A stretch of DNA of 5,015 nt from Pseudomonadota bacterium (lineage in GTDB: Bacteria; Pseudomonadota; Gammaproteobacteria; Xanthomonadales; Rhodanobacteraceae): positions 8,823 to 13,837 of the forward strand of contig JAJXTX010000044.1 in assembly GCA_021783385.1 (NCBI GenBank), written 5' to 3'. The notes below the pieces were generated by a model. The model was not told the DNA's origin. It searched no databases and saw only the letters and a program-made list of their open reading frames with translations. Position numbers and translations under genes: made by a program. Positions 1-5,015 of the stretch are shown piece after piece (within the stretch, counting starts at the first letter, position 1; each line of letters begins with the position of its first letter).

Positions 1-1193
1 GCCGGGTCCGCCACGGCCGCCTGGACGGCCCGCTGATCCTGCGCGGCATGGGCGACCCCACGCTGGGCACGGCCGCCAGCCGCGACTGGGCCGATCAGCT
101 GGCCAGCCAGCTGGCGGCGCGCGGGATCAAGCGGGTGCGCGGCGACCTGATCGCCGACGACAGCTACTTCAGCGGCCCGTGGTTCGGCAGCGGCTGGGAA
201 GCGGACGACCTGCAAAGCGGGTTCGCGGTGCCTGCTTCCGCATTGAGCGTGGGGGAAAACGTGGTCGACGTGACGGTGACGCCGGCCGCCTCCCCGGGGC
301 TGGCGGCCAGCCTCACCCTCGATCCGATCGACGGCATACCGGACCTGTCCGGACAGATCCTCACCACGCCATCGAGCGCGCCCACCGACATCAACCTGTA
401 CCGGGCCCCGGGCAACAGTCGCCTGTATGCGTTCGGCACGGTGGCCGCACATGCACCGACCCAACACTACAAACTGGCGGTGGTCGACCCCGCACGGCTG
501 GCCGGCAAGCAGCTGCGCGAGGCGCTGACGCGGCAGGGCATCCGCTTCAGCGGCAAGGTGCGCGTGCTGCACTGGCCGCAGGACGACACGGCCCTGCTGA
601 CGCACGCCGACGTGCTGGCCGAGGTGTGGTCGCCGCCGCTGATGGAGATCCTGCAGCGCGGCCTGAAGCGTTCGCAGAACCTGTACCTGCAGAACCTGCT
701 GCTCAGCGTCGGTGTGCACACCCGGTCCAGCGATCCCGCTACCGGCTTCACCAGCAGCGAGGGCCACGCCATCCATGCGCTGCAGCAGCTGCTGGCGACA
801 ATCGGCATTGCGCCCTCAGCCAGCCTGCTCGACGAGGGTACCGGGCTGTCGCGGCGCGATCTGGTCACGCCCAACGCGCTGGTGCATCTGCTGGTCTACA
901 TGGCGGCGCAGCCCTGGGGCGAGCGCCTGCGCGCCGCGCTGCCGATCGCCGGTGTCGACGGCACCCTGCACGGACGCATGCGCGGCACCGCGGCTGAAAA
1001 CAATCTGCACGCCAAGACCGGCAGCATGACCGGTGTGGATAGCCTGGCCGGCTACGTCACCAGCGCGGCGGGCGAGCGGCTGGCGTTCGCGATCATGCTC
1101 AACAACTACCTGCCGCCGGCCGATGGGCCAAGCGCGAGCAGCGACGTCGACGCGATCGCGCTGCTGCTGGCGAATTACCGTGGGCGCGAATGA
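1..1193 (+). CDS. dacB: D-alanyl-D-alanine carboxypeptidase/endopeptidase, PBP4 family (peptidase S13), 5'-truncated by window edge
   Basis: Periplasmic penicillin-binding protein that removes the terminal D-Ala from peptidoglycan stem peptides and cleaves peptide cross-links. The frame is open from base 3 with no start before the first Met at 48, and the residues before that Met (ending in PLILRG) continue the family's conserved GDPTL segment, so the gene begins upstream; 396 residues are visible, against 477 in E. coli DacB. Seen: GDLIADDSYF, typical of the domain inserted between the catalytic motifs; the SxN motif as SQN at 672-680; DEGTGLSRRDLVTP near 832-873; GVDGTLHGRM near 952-981; and the KTG motif at 1014-1022 (KTGSMTGVDSLAGYV). 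The C-terminus is complete, ending in TGA. The signal peptide and the SxxK motif with the nucleophilic Ser would lie upstream and cannot be checked. It converges on the peroxidase gene with a 26-bp gap in which I see no terminator. The family call is secure; the symbol rests on family similarity. Confidence 0.93.
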   Translation, partial: RVRHGRLDGPLILRGMGDPTLGTAASRDWADQLASQLAARGIKRVRGDLIADDSYFSGPWFGSGWEADDLQSGFAVPASALSVGENVVDVTVTPAASPGLAASLTLDPIDGIPDLSGQILTTPSSAPTDINLYRAPGNSRLYAFGTVAAHAPTQHYKLAVVDPARLAGKQLREALTRQGIRFSGKVRVLHWPQDDTALLTHADVLAEVWSPPLMEILQRGLKRSQNLYLQNLLLSVGVHTRSSDPATGFTSSEGHAIHALQQLLATIGIAPSASLLDEGTGLSRRDLVTPNALVHLLVYMAAQPWGERLRAALPIAGVDGTLHGRMRGTAAENNLHAKTGSMTGVDSLAGYVTSAAGERLAFAIMLNNYLPPADGPSASSDVDAIALLLANYRGRE

Positions 1194-1219
1194 GTACCTG
1201 CTCCACGGCGCAGCCGTCT

Positions 1220-1705
1220 CTAGCCGGCCAGATGCTGCAGCGTTTCCCTGCCGATCTTTTCCGGCGTGTCGGTGGGGGCATAGCGCTTCACCACCTGGCC
1301 GTGCGCATCCACCAGGAACTTGGTGAAGTTCCACTTGATCGACTCGCTGCCGAGAATGCCCTTGCCCTCGCTCTTCAGCCATTGGTACAGCGGATCGGCG
1401 TGCTCGCCGTTGACCTCGAGCTTGGCGAACATCGGAAACGTGACGTCGTAGCGGGTGCTGCAGAAGGTCTTGATCTCGGCCTCGTCGCCGGGCTCCTGGT
1501 GACCGAACTGGTCGCAGGGAAACCCCAGCACCACCAGGCCGCGATCGCGCTGGTCCTGCCACAGCGCCTCCAGCCCCTTGTACTGCGGCGTGAAGCCGCA
1601 TTTGGAGGCGACATTGACGATCAGCAGGGTCTTGCCACGCCATTCGGCGAGTGAGCGTGGCTGGCCGTCGATATCGCGCACGCTGAAATCGTAGATGGTG
1701 GACAT
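1220..1705 (-). CDS. Glutathione peroxidase-family thiol peroxidase (BtuE/GPx type)
   Basis: Cytoplasmic peroxidase reducing H2O2 and organic or lipid hydroperoxides; it has no signal peptide. At 161 residues it has the usual bacterial length. The peroxidatic Cys36 lies in NVASKCGFTPQY; the other tetrad residues are Gln70 (FGHQEPG) and Trp125-Asn126 (KWNFTKFLVD). The signature GFPCxQFG is at 61-68, with Asp65 where many family members have Asn. Cys82 (IKTFCSTRYDVTFPMF) sits where the resolving Cys of two-cysteine GPx enzymes lies, so thioredoxin is a more likely reductant than glutathione (inferred from the family). The ATG at 1705 is well supported: GGAGAA ends 5 nt upstream (1711-1716 on the + strand) and the protein starts at the fold's usual N-terminus. 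It lies 69 bp downstream of pncB on the same strand, with no convincing promoter between them, so cotranscription is plausible. The gene could be called btuE or gpo, so I leave the symbol empty. Confidence 0.95.
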   Translation of the reverse strand: MSTIYDFSVRDIDGQPRSLAEWRGKTLLIVNVASKCGFTPQYKGLEALWQDQRDRGLVVLGFPCDQFGHQEPGDEAEIKTFCSTRYDVTFPMFAKLEVNGEHADPLYQWLKSEGKGILGSESIKWNFTKFLVDAHGQVVKRYAPTDTPEKIGRETLQHLAG

Positions 1706-1710
1706 GATGG

Positions 1711-1724
1711 TTCTCCACGGAGAA
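1711..1724 (-). promoter_or_regulatory. Ribosome binding site of the glutathione peroxidase gene inside a small inverted repeat
   Basis: The + strand reads TTCTCC-AC-GGAGAA, perfect 6-bp arms around 2 bp. In the minus-strand mRNA the 3' arm is GGAGAA, the Shine-Dalgarno sequence, placed 5 nt before the ATG. The Shine-Dalgarno role is well supported; that the dyad hides it in a hairpin or binds a protein is speculation, since a 2-nt loop would force at least one pair to open. Confidence 0.6.
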
Positions 1725-1748
1725 TGCCGTTCCCGCAGTCTACGGCAT
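1724..1748. repeat. Inverted repeat between pncB and the peroxidase gene
   Basis: Perfect 7-bp arms, ATGCCGT at 1724-1730 and ACGGCAT at 1742-1748, separated by 11 bp. It abuts the dyad over the peroxidase ribosome binding site. There is no T tract on either side, so it is not a standard terminator; it could be a leader hairpin or an operator. Confidence 0.45.
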
Positions 1749-1753
1749 GATCC

Positions 1754-1769
1754 GGCCGTGCCGGCGGCC
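1754..1769. repeat. GC-rich inverted repeat just after the pncB stop
   Basis: GGCCG at 1754-1758 and CGGCC at 1765-1769 around a 6-bp loop, 5 bp past the pncB stop codon. It could stabilise the pncB 3' end. It lacks the following T run of an intrinsic terminator, so readthrough into the peroxidase gene remains likely. Short GC-only stems arise easily in DNA of this composition. Confidence 0.3.
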
Positions 1770-1774
1770 GCTGG

Positions 1775-2959
1775 CTAACCCTGCGTGGCGGGAATCTCGA
1801 ACACCTGGCGCAGGTAGGCCACGTAGGCCGCGTCCTCGCACATGTTCTTGCCCGGCGAGTCGCTCAGCTTGGCCACCGGCTGGCCGTTGCAGCGGATCAT
1901 CTTGATCACGATCTGCAGCGGCGTTGGCCCGACGTCGTTGGTCAGGTTGGTGCCCACGCCAAATGCCAGCTGGCAGCGGTCACGGAAGTGCGCGTACAGC
2001 TGCATCACCTTCGGAATATCCAGGCCGTCGCTGAACACCAGGATCTTGCTGCGCGGATCGACGCGGTTGGCCCGATAGTGAGCCAGCACCTTCTCGCCCC
2101 AGGCAAACGGGTCGCCGGAATCGTGCCGGGTGCCGTCGAACAGCTTGCAGAAATACATGTCGAAATCGCGCAGGAATGCGTTGAGCCCGTAGACGTCGGA
2201 CAGCGCAATGCCGAGATCGCCGCGATATTCCTTCGCCCAGGCCTCCAGCGCCGCCACCTGCGAATCGCGCAGGCGCGGCCCCAGCGCCTGATGCGCCTGC
2301 AGGTATTCGTGCGCCAGCGTGCCGAGCGGCGTCAGCTCGAGCTTGCGCGCCAGCCACACGTTGCTGGTGCCAGCCAGCTGTGCGCCGAGCTCGTCGCGCA
2401 GGGTGCTCGCCACTTCCTCGTGCCAGGCGCGCGAGTAACGCCGCCGCGTGCCGTAGTCGGCGATGCGGCAGCCGGCGTAATCCGGCGTGTCACGCAGCAG
2501 CGCGATTTTCGCGCGCAGCCGGCGCCGGCCTTCGTCCAGGTCGAGGCCAGCACTGGTGTGGCGGAAGTAAACTTCGTTGACGATCGCCAGCAGCGGCACC
2601 TCGAACAGGATCGTGTGCAGCCACGGGCCGCGGATGCGGATCTCGATCTCGCCGCTGCCCGCGGCGGCCGCGGCGATCTGCACATACTTTTCGTTGAGCT
2701 GGAACAGACCGAGAAAATCGACGAAGTCGCTCTTGATGAAACGCCAGCCACGCAGATAGTCCAGCTCCGCCGCAGTGAAGCGCAGCTGGCACAGCGCAGC
2801 CAGCTCGGTGCGGATCTCCTCGATGTACGGCACCAGATCAATGCCCGGGTTGCGGCACTTGAAGCGGTACTCGACCTGCGCCGCCGGATACTGGTGCAGC
2901 ACCAGCTGCATCATGGAAAATTTGTACAGGTCGGTATCGAGCAGCGATTCGATGATCAT
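1775..2959 (-). CDS. pncB: Nicotinate phosphoribosyltransferase (NAPRTase)
   Basis: Cytoplasmic enzyme that joins nicotinate and PRPP, with ATP hydrolysis, to give nicotinate mononucleotide: the entry step of the Preiss-Handler branch of NAD salvage. At 394 residues it matches the roughly 400 of the E. coli enzyme and aligns with it by eye throughout. Motifs seen: [12 protein letters not shown] at 5-16; GPW at 111-113 followed by [21 protein letters not shown] at 168-177; GTSN at 197-200; [10 protein letters not shown], in which His217 corresponds to the autophosphorylated His219 of Salmonella PncB; GIALSD at 250-255; RHDSGDP at 278-284; VFSDGLD at 308-314; GVGTNLTND at 334-342; and KLSDSPGK at 364-371. 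All expected catalytic regions are present. The ATG at 2959 gives the family N-terminus ([10 protein letters not shown]), and an in-frame TGA lies close upstream, but I see no good Shine-Dalgarno sequence. It sits downstream of a strong terminator and starts a probable two-gene unit with the peroxidase. Confidence 0.97.
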   Translation of the reverse strand: MIIESLLDTDLYKFSMMQLVLHQYPAAQVEYRFKCRNPGIDLVPYIEEIRTELAALCQLRFTAAELDYLRGWRFIKSDFVDFLGLFQLNEKYVQIAAAAAGSGEIEIRIRGPWLHTILFEVPLLAIVNEVYFRHTSAGLDLDEGRRRLRAKIALLRDTPDYAGCRIADYGTRRRYSRAWHEEVASTLRDELGAQLAGTSNVWLARKLELTPLGTLAHEYLQAHQALGPRLRDSQVAALEAWAKEYRGDLGIALSDVYGLNAFLRDFDMYFCKLFDGTRHDSGDPFAWGEKVLAHYRANRVDPRSKILVFSDGLDIPKVMQLYAHFRDRCQLAFGVGTNLTNDVGPTPLQIVIKMIRCNGQPVAKLSDSPGKNMCEDAAYVAYLRQVFEIPATQG

Positions 2960-2961
2960 CG
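2950..2961. repeat. 12-bp perfect palindrome over the pncB start codon
   Basis: CGATGATCATCG reads the same on both strands and spans the ATG at 2957-2959. Half of it is fixed by the codons for Met-Ile-Ile, so chance is a reasonable explanation; it could also be an operator half-overlapping the start. Confidence 0.35.
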
Positions 2962-3004
2962 CGATCAGGCAGCCAGAGAGGCGCCCGGTCCGGCGCGATC
3001 AGTG

Positions 3005-3034
3005 ATTATCCACGCGACGTGGCAGCACGGGCCA
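3005..3034 (-). promoter_or_regulatory. Possible pncB promoter
   Basis: On the minus strand GATAAT (3005-3010), five of six matches to the -10 consensus, lies 45 bp before the pncB ATG. An 18-bp spacer separates it from TGGCCC (3029-3034), a weak three-of-six -35. The position just after the upstream terminator fits a pncB promoter, but the -35 is poor and sequence inspection alone cannot confirm it. Confidence 0.3.
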
Positions 3035-3064
3035 GCGATCGTGCGGGCGGCTCTTGCAGCAGAC

Positions 3065-3105
3065 AAAAAGAAACCCCATCAGCCAGGGGAGGACTGATGG
3101 GGTTT
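3065..3105 (-). terminator. Strong Rho-independent terminator
   Basis: Perfect 12-bp inverted repeat (3071-3082 with 3094-3105, arms AAACCCCATCAG / CTGATGGGGTTT) around an 11-nt loop. On the minus strand the stem is followed at once by CTTTTTGTCT, a good U tract. On the + strand only TTTGT follows, so the minus strand is the working direction. It ends transcripts from the lipoprotein/peptidase genes, and any small RNA made here, before pncB. The loop (UCCUCCCCUGG in the RNA) is unusual because it recurs exactly in the preceding hairpin. Confidence 0.9.
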
Positions 3106-3128
3106 GTCAGGCGGCCTCCAGGGGAGGA
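3083..3128. repeat. Exact 11-bp direct repeat in consecutive hairpin loops
   Basis: CCAGGGGAGGA occurs at 3083-3093 and 3118-3128 on the + strand, 35 bp apart start to start. Each copy fills the loop of a separate inverted repeat, and the flanking bases differ from the first position on both sides. Confidence 0.85.
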
Positions 3129-3220
3129 AAGGCCGGCCCCTCAGTGGCGCGATACCGCTGCTCCACTTCCTGTCGCCGTCACGGCGATACGAGGCTTAGT
3201 GTGGCCGCGGCGATGTGAGT

Positions 3221-4408
3221 TCAAGGTATAGGTCGAAGCTGTTCAGCTTTGCGACAGGTCGATCCCGCGTCGGCGCGCCGATCAGCGCTGCGCGATGCGA
3301 TCGCAAGATCCTGCATGCAGGCCTCCGCACTGTTCTGGCCCGCCAGCAGCGCCTGCAGCGTGGCCTCGCGCTGCGACCTGGGCTCGCACGCCAGCATGCG
3401 CACGCGGGCGTAAAACGCTGGCCAGCTGCGCCCGGCGCGCTCGAACAGCGCGGCAAACGCCGGCTTCCAGCGGTCGTACAGGCCGAACGGCAGCAGCCGC
3501 GCGTTGTTGATCGGCGCCGCCACCCACGCGTCGTAGCGGTGGTCATGCGGCCAGTGCTGATCGCGCCAGGCGGCATAGCGCACGCGGAATGCCGCGATCT
3601 CGCGCTGCTTGGCGGCCGTCATCGCCGCGGCGTCCAGCCCGCTGGCATACAGCGTTTTCAGCCGCGTGCGCAGATCCAGCACCAGCCGGGTGAAGTCGTC
3701 ATCGATGGCCTGCGCGCGCTGGTCCGGTGGCGGCAGGCCGCGGGACTGCCGCCATTCGCGCAGACCCTCGTCCTGCACGAAGCTGGCGAAGGATTCGTTG
3801 AAAGCGGTGTCACCCTTCACGTAGATCAGCTGATGCGCCAGTTCGTGGAAAATCGTGCCGTCCAGTTCGTCATCGTCCCAGCGCAGCATGCTGGAGAGGA
3901 TCGGATCGGCGAACCAGCCCAGCGTGGAATACGCCGGCACGCCGCCGATCCACACGTCGTCGCCACGCGCGCGCAGCCTCGCCGCATCGGCGAGGGCGTC
4001 GGCCTGGGCGAACCAGCCGCGATAGGCCACGCAGCCGGCGATCGGAAAACACTGCGGCACCGCCTCCACCGAAAACGGCGGCGCGGCGAACACGTTCCAC
4101 ACCACGTAAGGCCGCTGCAGCTGCACGTAGCCGGTGTAGCTGCGATTGTCCGGCAACCCCAGTTGCCGCGAGGCAAACCGGCGCGCCGCCAGCGCCCGTG
4201 AGAGACGCGCCGCCAATGTCGGGGCGGTCGCCGGATCGCGCAGCACGGCGCTGACCGCGCGGCGATGCAGGATCAGCTCGCCCTGCCCGCGCACCGCCTG
4301 CGCGTAGTAGCGCAGGCTGCTGCAGCCGCACAGCAGAAGGCCCATCGCCGCGAGTGCGATGGGCCTTGCAGTACGCCTGTGCCATGGCAGCCAACCGGAT
4401 ACGAACAT
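3221..4408 (-). CDS. Predicted zinc aminopeptidase lipoprotein (COG4324 / PF10023-type)
   Basis: 395 residues. The N-terminus has a basic region (HRRTAR), a hydrophobic stretch and a lipobox, LLLCGC, with Cys29 as the probable lipidated residue, so it is probably a membrane-anchored periplasmic protein. Cys27 at the -2 position of the lipobox is unusual but tolerable. The mature N-terminus (SSLRYYAQAVRGQGELI) fits the family. The zinc site HELAH is at 188-192 (bases 3833-3847), followed by NESFASFVQDEG, in which Glu205 is the likely third ligand. Other family-like segments are FPIAGCVAYRGWF (121-133) and NNARLLPFGLYDRWKPAF (301-318). Activity and substrate are unproven; 'aminopeptidase' is the family's predicted label. 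The final 55 or so residues are rich in Cys and charged residues and may be a lineage-specific extension. The start at 4408 is favoured because the preceding gene's TGA lies in frame 21 bp upstream; the TGAGG upstream is 12 nt away, a long spacing. It follows the small lipoprotein gene, probably in one operon. Confidence 0.87.
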   Translation of the reverse strand: MFVSGWLPWHRRTARPIALAAMGLLLCGCSSLRYYAQAVRGQGELILHRRAVSAVLRDPATAPTLAARLSRALAARRFASRQLGLPDNRSYTGYVQLQRPYVVWNVFAAPPFSVEAVPQCFPIAGCVAYRGWFAQADALADAARLRARGDDVWIGGVPAYSTLGWFADPILSSMLRWDDDELDGTIFHELAHQLIYVKGDTAFNESFASFVQDEGLREWRQSRGLPPPDQRAQAIDDDFTRLVLDLRTRLKTLYASGLDAAAMTAAKQREIAAFRVRYAAWRDQHWPHDHRYDAWVAAPINNARLLPFGLYDRWKPAFAALFERAGRSWPAFYARVRMLACEPRSQREATLQALLAGQNSAEACMQDLAIASRSADRRADAGSTCRKAEQLRPIP

Positions 4409-4429
4409 GCTGCCATTGTGCCTCAGGCG

Positions 4430-4939
4430 TCAGCGGTGCTCATCCTTGTGGTCGCCGCGCCGCTGATGGTCGCCGCGATGATGGTCGTTGCCACGGCCGC
4501 GACCGCCACCCTGATGACCACCCTGGTCGTGGCCGCCACGGTCACCACCATCGTGGCCACCCCCGTGGCCACCCTCCTGACCACCGCCCTGCCATTGACC
4601 CTCATGGCCCTGCTGCCAGTGGCCGCGGCCCTCGCCGTGCCAGTCACGACCACCATCGCGATAGCCGGAGCCTCCGTACCAGCCACTGCTGATGCCCACG
4701 CTCACTCCGGGCGCATAGCCGTAATAGCCGCCGCCGTAGTAGCTGCTGCCGTAGTAGCCACCGTCGTAGTAGCCGGGCGCCGAGTAGTAGCCGTCGTCAT
4801 ACACGGCGGTGCGCTGCCCGTAGTAGGCATCGCCGCCCGCGCCATCGCTGCGCACGTAGCTGTAGCCCGGATCGTAGTAGCAACCCGACAGTGTCGCCGC
4901 GGCAACCACCAGGACCAGGCCACTCAAAAGGCGTTTCAT
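4430..4939 (-). CDS. Small lipoprotein with Gly/Tyr-rich middle and Gly/His-rich tail, function unknown
   Basis: 169 residues. Residues 1-19 form a lipoprotein signal peptide ending in the lipobox LSGC, with Cys20 lipidated and the only Cys. Residues 38-76 carry repeated Tyr-Tyr pairs (39-40, 51-52, 57-58, 62-63, 67-68, 72-73) spaced by Gly/Ser/Asp. Residues 101-169 are a hydrophilic low-complexity tail with 12 His among Gly, Asp, Arg and Gln. I do not recognise a named family. The tail suggests metal binding or a disordered surface role (inference from composition only). The ATG at 4939 is supported by GGAGA (4946-4950 on the + strand) 6 nt upstream and by the exact signal peptide start (MKRLLSGLVLVV). 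The downstream peptidase gene begins 21 bp after the stop, so the two are probably cotranscribed. Repetitive coding DNA makes this gene prone to length variation. Confidence 0.85.
   Translation of the reverse strand: MKRLLSGLVLVVAAATLSGCYYDPGYSYVRSDGAGGDAYYGQRTAVYDDGYYSAPGYYDGGYYGSSYYGGGYYGYAPGVSVGISSGWYGGSGYRDGGRDWHGEGRGHWQQGHEGQWQGGGQEGGHGGGHDGGDRGGHDQGGHQGGGRGRGNDHHRGDHQRRGDHKDEHR
4433..4639 (-). repeat. Degenerate GGN/CAY-rich coding repeat (His/Gly tail)
   Basis: Codes residues 101-169 of the small lipoprotein. GGTGGC- and GACCAC-like units recur irregularly (GGHGGGHDGG, GGHDQGGHQGG), without a fixed period. Together with the Tyr-Tyr unit repeats at about 4712-4789 it makes most of the mature protein low complexity. 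Confidence 0.6.
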
Positions 4940-5015
4940 GATGCGTCTCCACAGGGAGTGACAGGCTCAATCTGGAACCCGGCACTTGAACGCGTACTGA
5001 GTGCCCGTCCCTCGA
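4940..5015 (-). other. Upstream region of the small lipoprotein gene
   Basis: These 76 bp hold the GGAGA ribosome binding site (4946-4950) and presumably the promoter of the lipoprotein/peptidase pair. I see no hexamer pair good enough to call, and no coding sequence that reaches the window edge convincingly. Confidence 0.4.

Larger units (their letters stand above)
3065..3188 (-). ncRNA. Candidate small RNA with two identical C-rich hairpin loops
   Basis: Reading the minus strand 5' to 3' there are four stems. The first is TCGCC/GGCGA (3173-3187). The second is AGTGG/CCACT (3143-3167), with an inner GCG/CGC. The third is CGGCCT/AGGCCG (3112-3135), with loop UUCCUCCCCUGG. The fourth is the terminator stem (3071-3105), with loop UCCUCCCCUGG. 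The last two loops share 11 identical bases although their stems are unrelated, so the loop appears to be the conserved functional part. C-rich loops that pair with G-rich ribosome binding sites are known from Xanthomonas sX13 and the alphaproteobacterial 'cuckoo' RNAs; homology to those is not claimed. The 5' end at 3188 is a guess from TTGAAC (3219-3224) and ACTAAG (3195-3200) with an 18-bp spacer, a weak promoter. The RNA could equally be processed from the peptidase mRNA. No sensible protein is encoded here. Confidence 0.55.

Noticed and set aside
48..50. ATG at 48 as the start of the carboxypeptidase gene
   Set aside because: The frame is open to the window edge and the residues before it belong to the conserved GDPTL region; starting here would remove the signal peptide and the catalytic SxxK motif.
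1190..1654. 154-codon + strand frame whose ATG overlaps the dacB stop, as in coupled genes
   Set aside because: It is entirely antisense to the glutathione peroxidase gene, whose motifs are complete; the ATGA overlap is chance.
1988..3097. 369-codon open frame antisense to pncB
   Set aside because: It covers the unmistakable pncB gene on the other strand; its protein is Gln/Arg/Ala-rich, as expected for the complement of GC-rich codons, and shows no domain.
3097..3231. 44-codon + strand reading frame with a very good AGGGGAGGA Shine-Dalgarno sequence just before its ATG
   Set aside because: The apparent ribosome binding site is the complement of the terminator loop and its ATG lies in the terminator stem. 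The product has no recognisable features and overlaps the end of the peptidase gene, so coincidence is more likely.
3215..4201. 328-codon + strand frame antisense to the peptidase
   Set aside because: Low-information Arg/Gln/Ala/His-rich translation opposite a gene with a clear HELAH motif and signal peptide.
4354..4692. Arg/His-rich 112-codon + strand frame
   Set aside because: Mirror of the repetitive His/Gly tail of the lipoprotein gene; no ribosome binding site and no independent support.
4433..4789. CRISPR-like or minisatellite array suggested by repeated GGN and GTAGTAGCC-like units
   Set aside because: No fixed repeat-spacer length; the pattern follows in-frame Gly, Tyr and His codons of one lipoprotein.
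4974..5000. GGAAC followed by ACTGA on the + strand as an extracytoplasmic sigma factor promoter
   Set aside because: Spacing and -10 are loose and no gene is visible downstream in that direction within the window.

Overview
The window is about 64% G+C by eye, fully packed with genes, and contains no mobile element, tRNA, rRNA or CRISPR array. Protein character (a PncB of the E. coli/Xanthomonas type, a bacterial two-cysteine glutathione peroxidase, a lipoprotein of the COG4324 predicted aminopeptidase family) suggests a gammaproteobacterium of the Xanthomonadales/Lysobacterales, possibly Rhodanobacteraceae. That placement is inferred from recalled family resemblance, not from a search.

Layout: the 3' part of a PBP4-type D-Ala-D-Ala carboxypeptidase gene (dacB) runs on the + strand to 1193 and meets four minus-strand genes. 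Read in the direction of transcription these are: a small Gly/Tyr- and His-rich lipoprotein (4939 to 4430), a lipoprotein zinc peptidase (4408 to 3221), then, after a strong Rho-independent terminator at 3065-3105, nicotinate phosphoribosyltransferase pncB (2959 to 1775) and a glutathione peroxidase (1705 to 1220). The first pair is separated by only 21 bp and looks like an operon of two envelope lipoproteins, one with a HELAH zinc site and one with a His-rich tail. pncB and the peroxidase are separated by 69 bp holding several inverted repeats and no clear promoter, so they may be cotranscribed, linking NAD salvage with peroxide detoxification.

The most interesting element is in the 261-bp gap between the peptidase and pncB. 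On the minus strand the last two stem-loops before the U tract display the same 11-nt C-rich loop (an exact direct repeat at 3083-3093 and 3118-3128), complementary to Shine-Dalgarno-like G-rich sequences. Together with two further upstream hairpins and a weak possible promoter, this looks like a small trans-acting RNA of about 120 nt, of the general C-rich-loop type known from sX13 of Xanthomonas and from alphaproteobacterial 'cuckoo' RNAs. It could instead be a structured 3' UTR of the peptidase mRNA. No gene-free stretch exceeds 300 bp.
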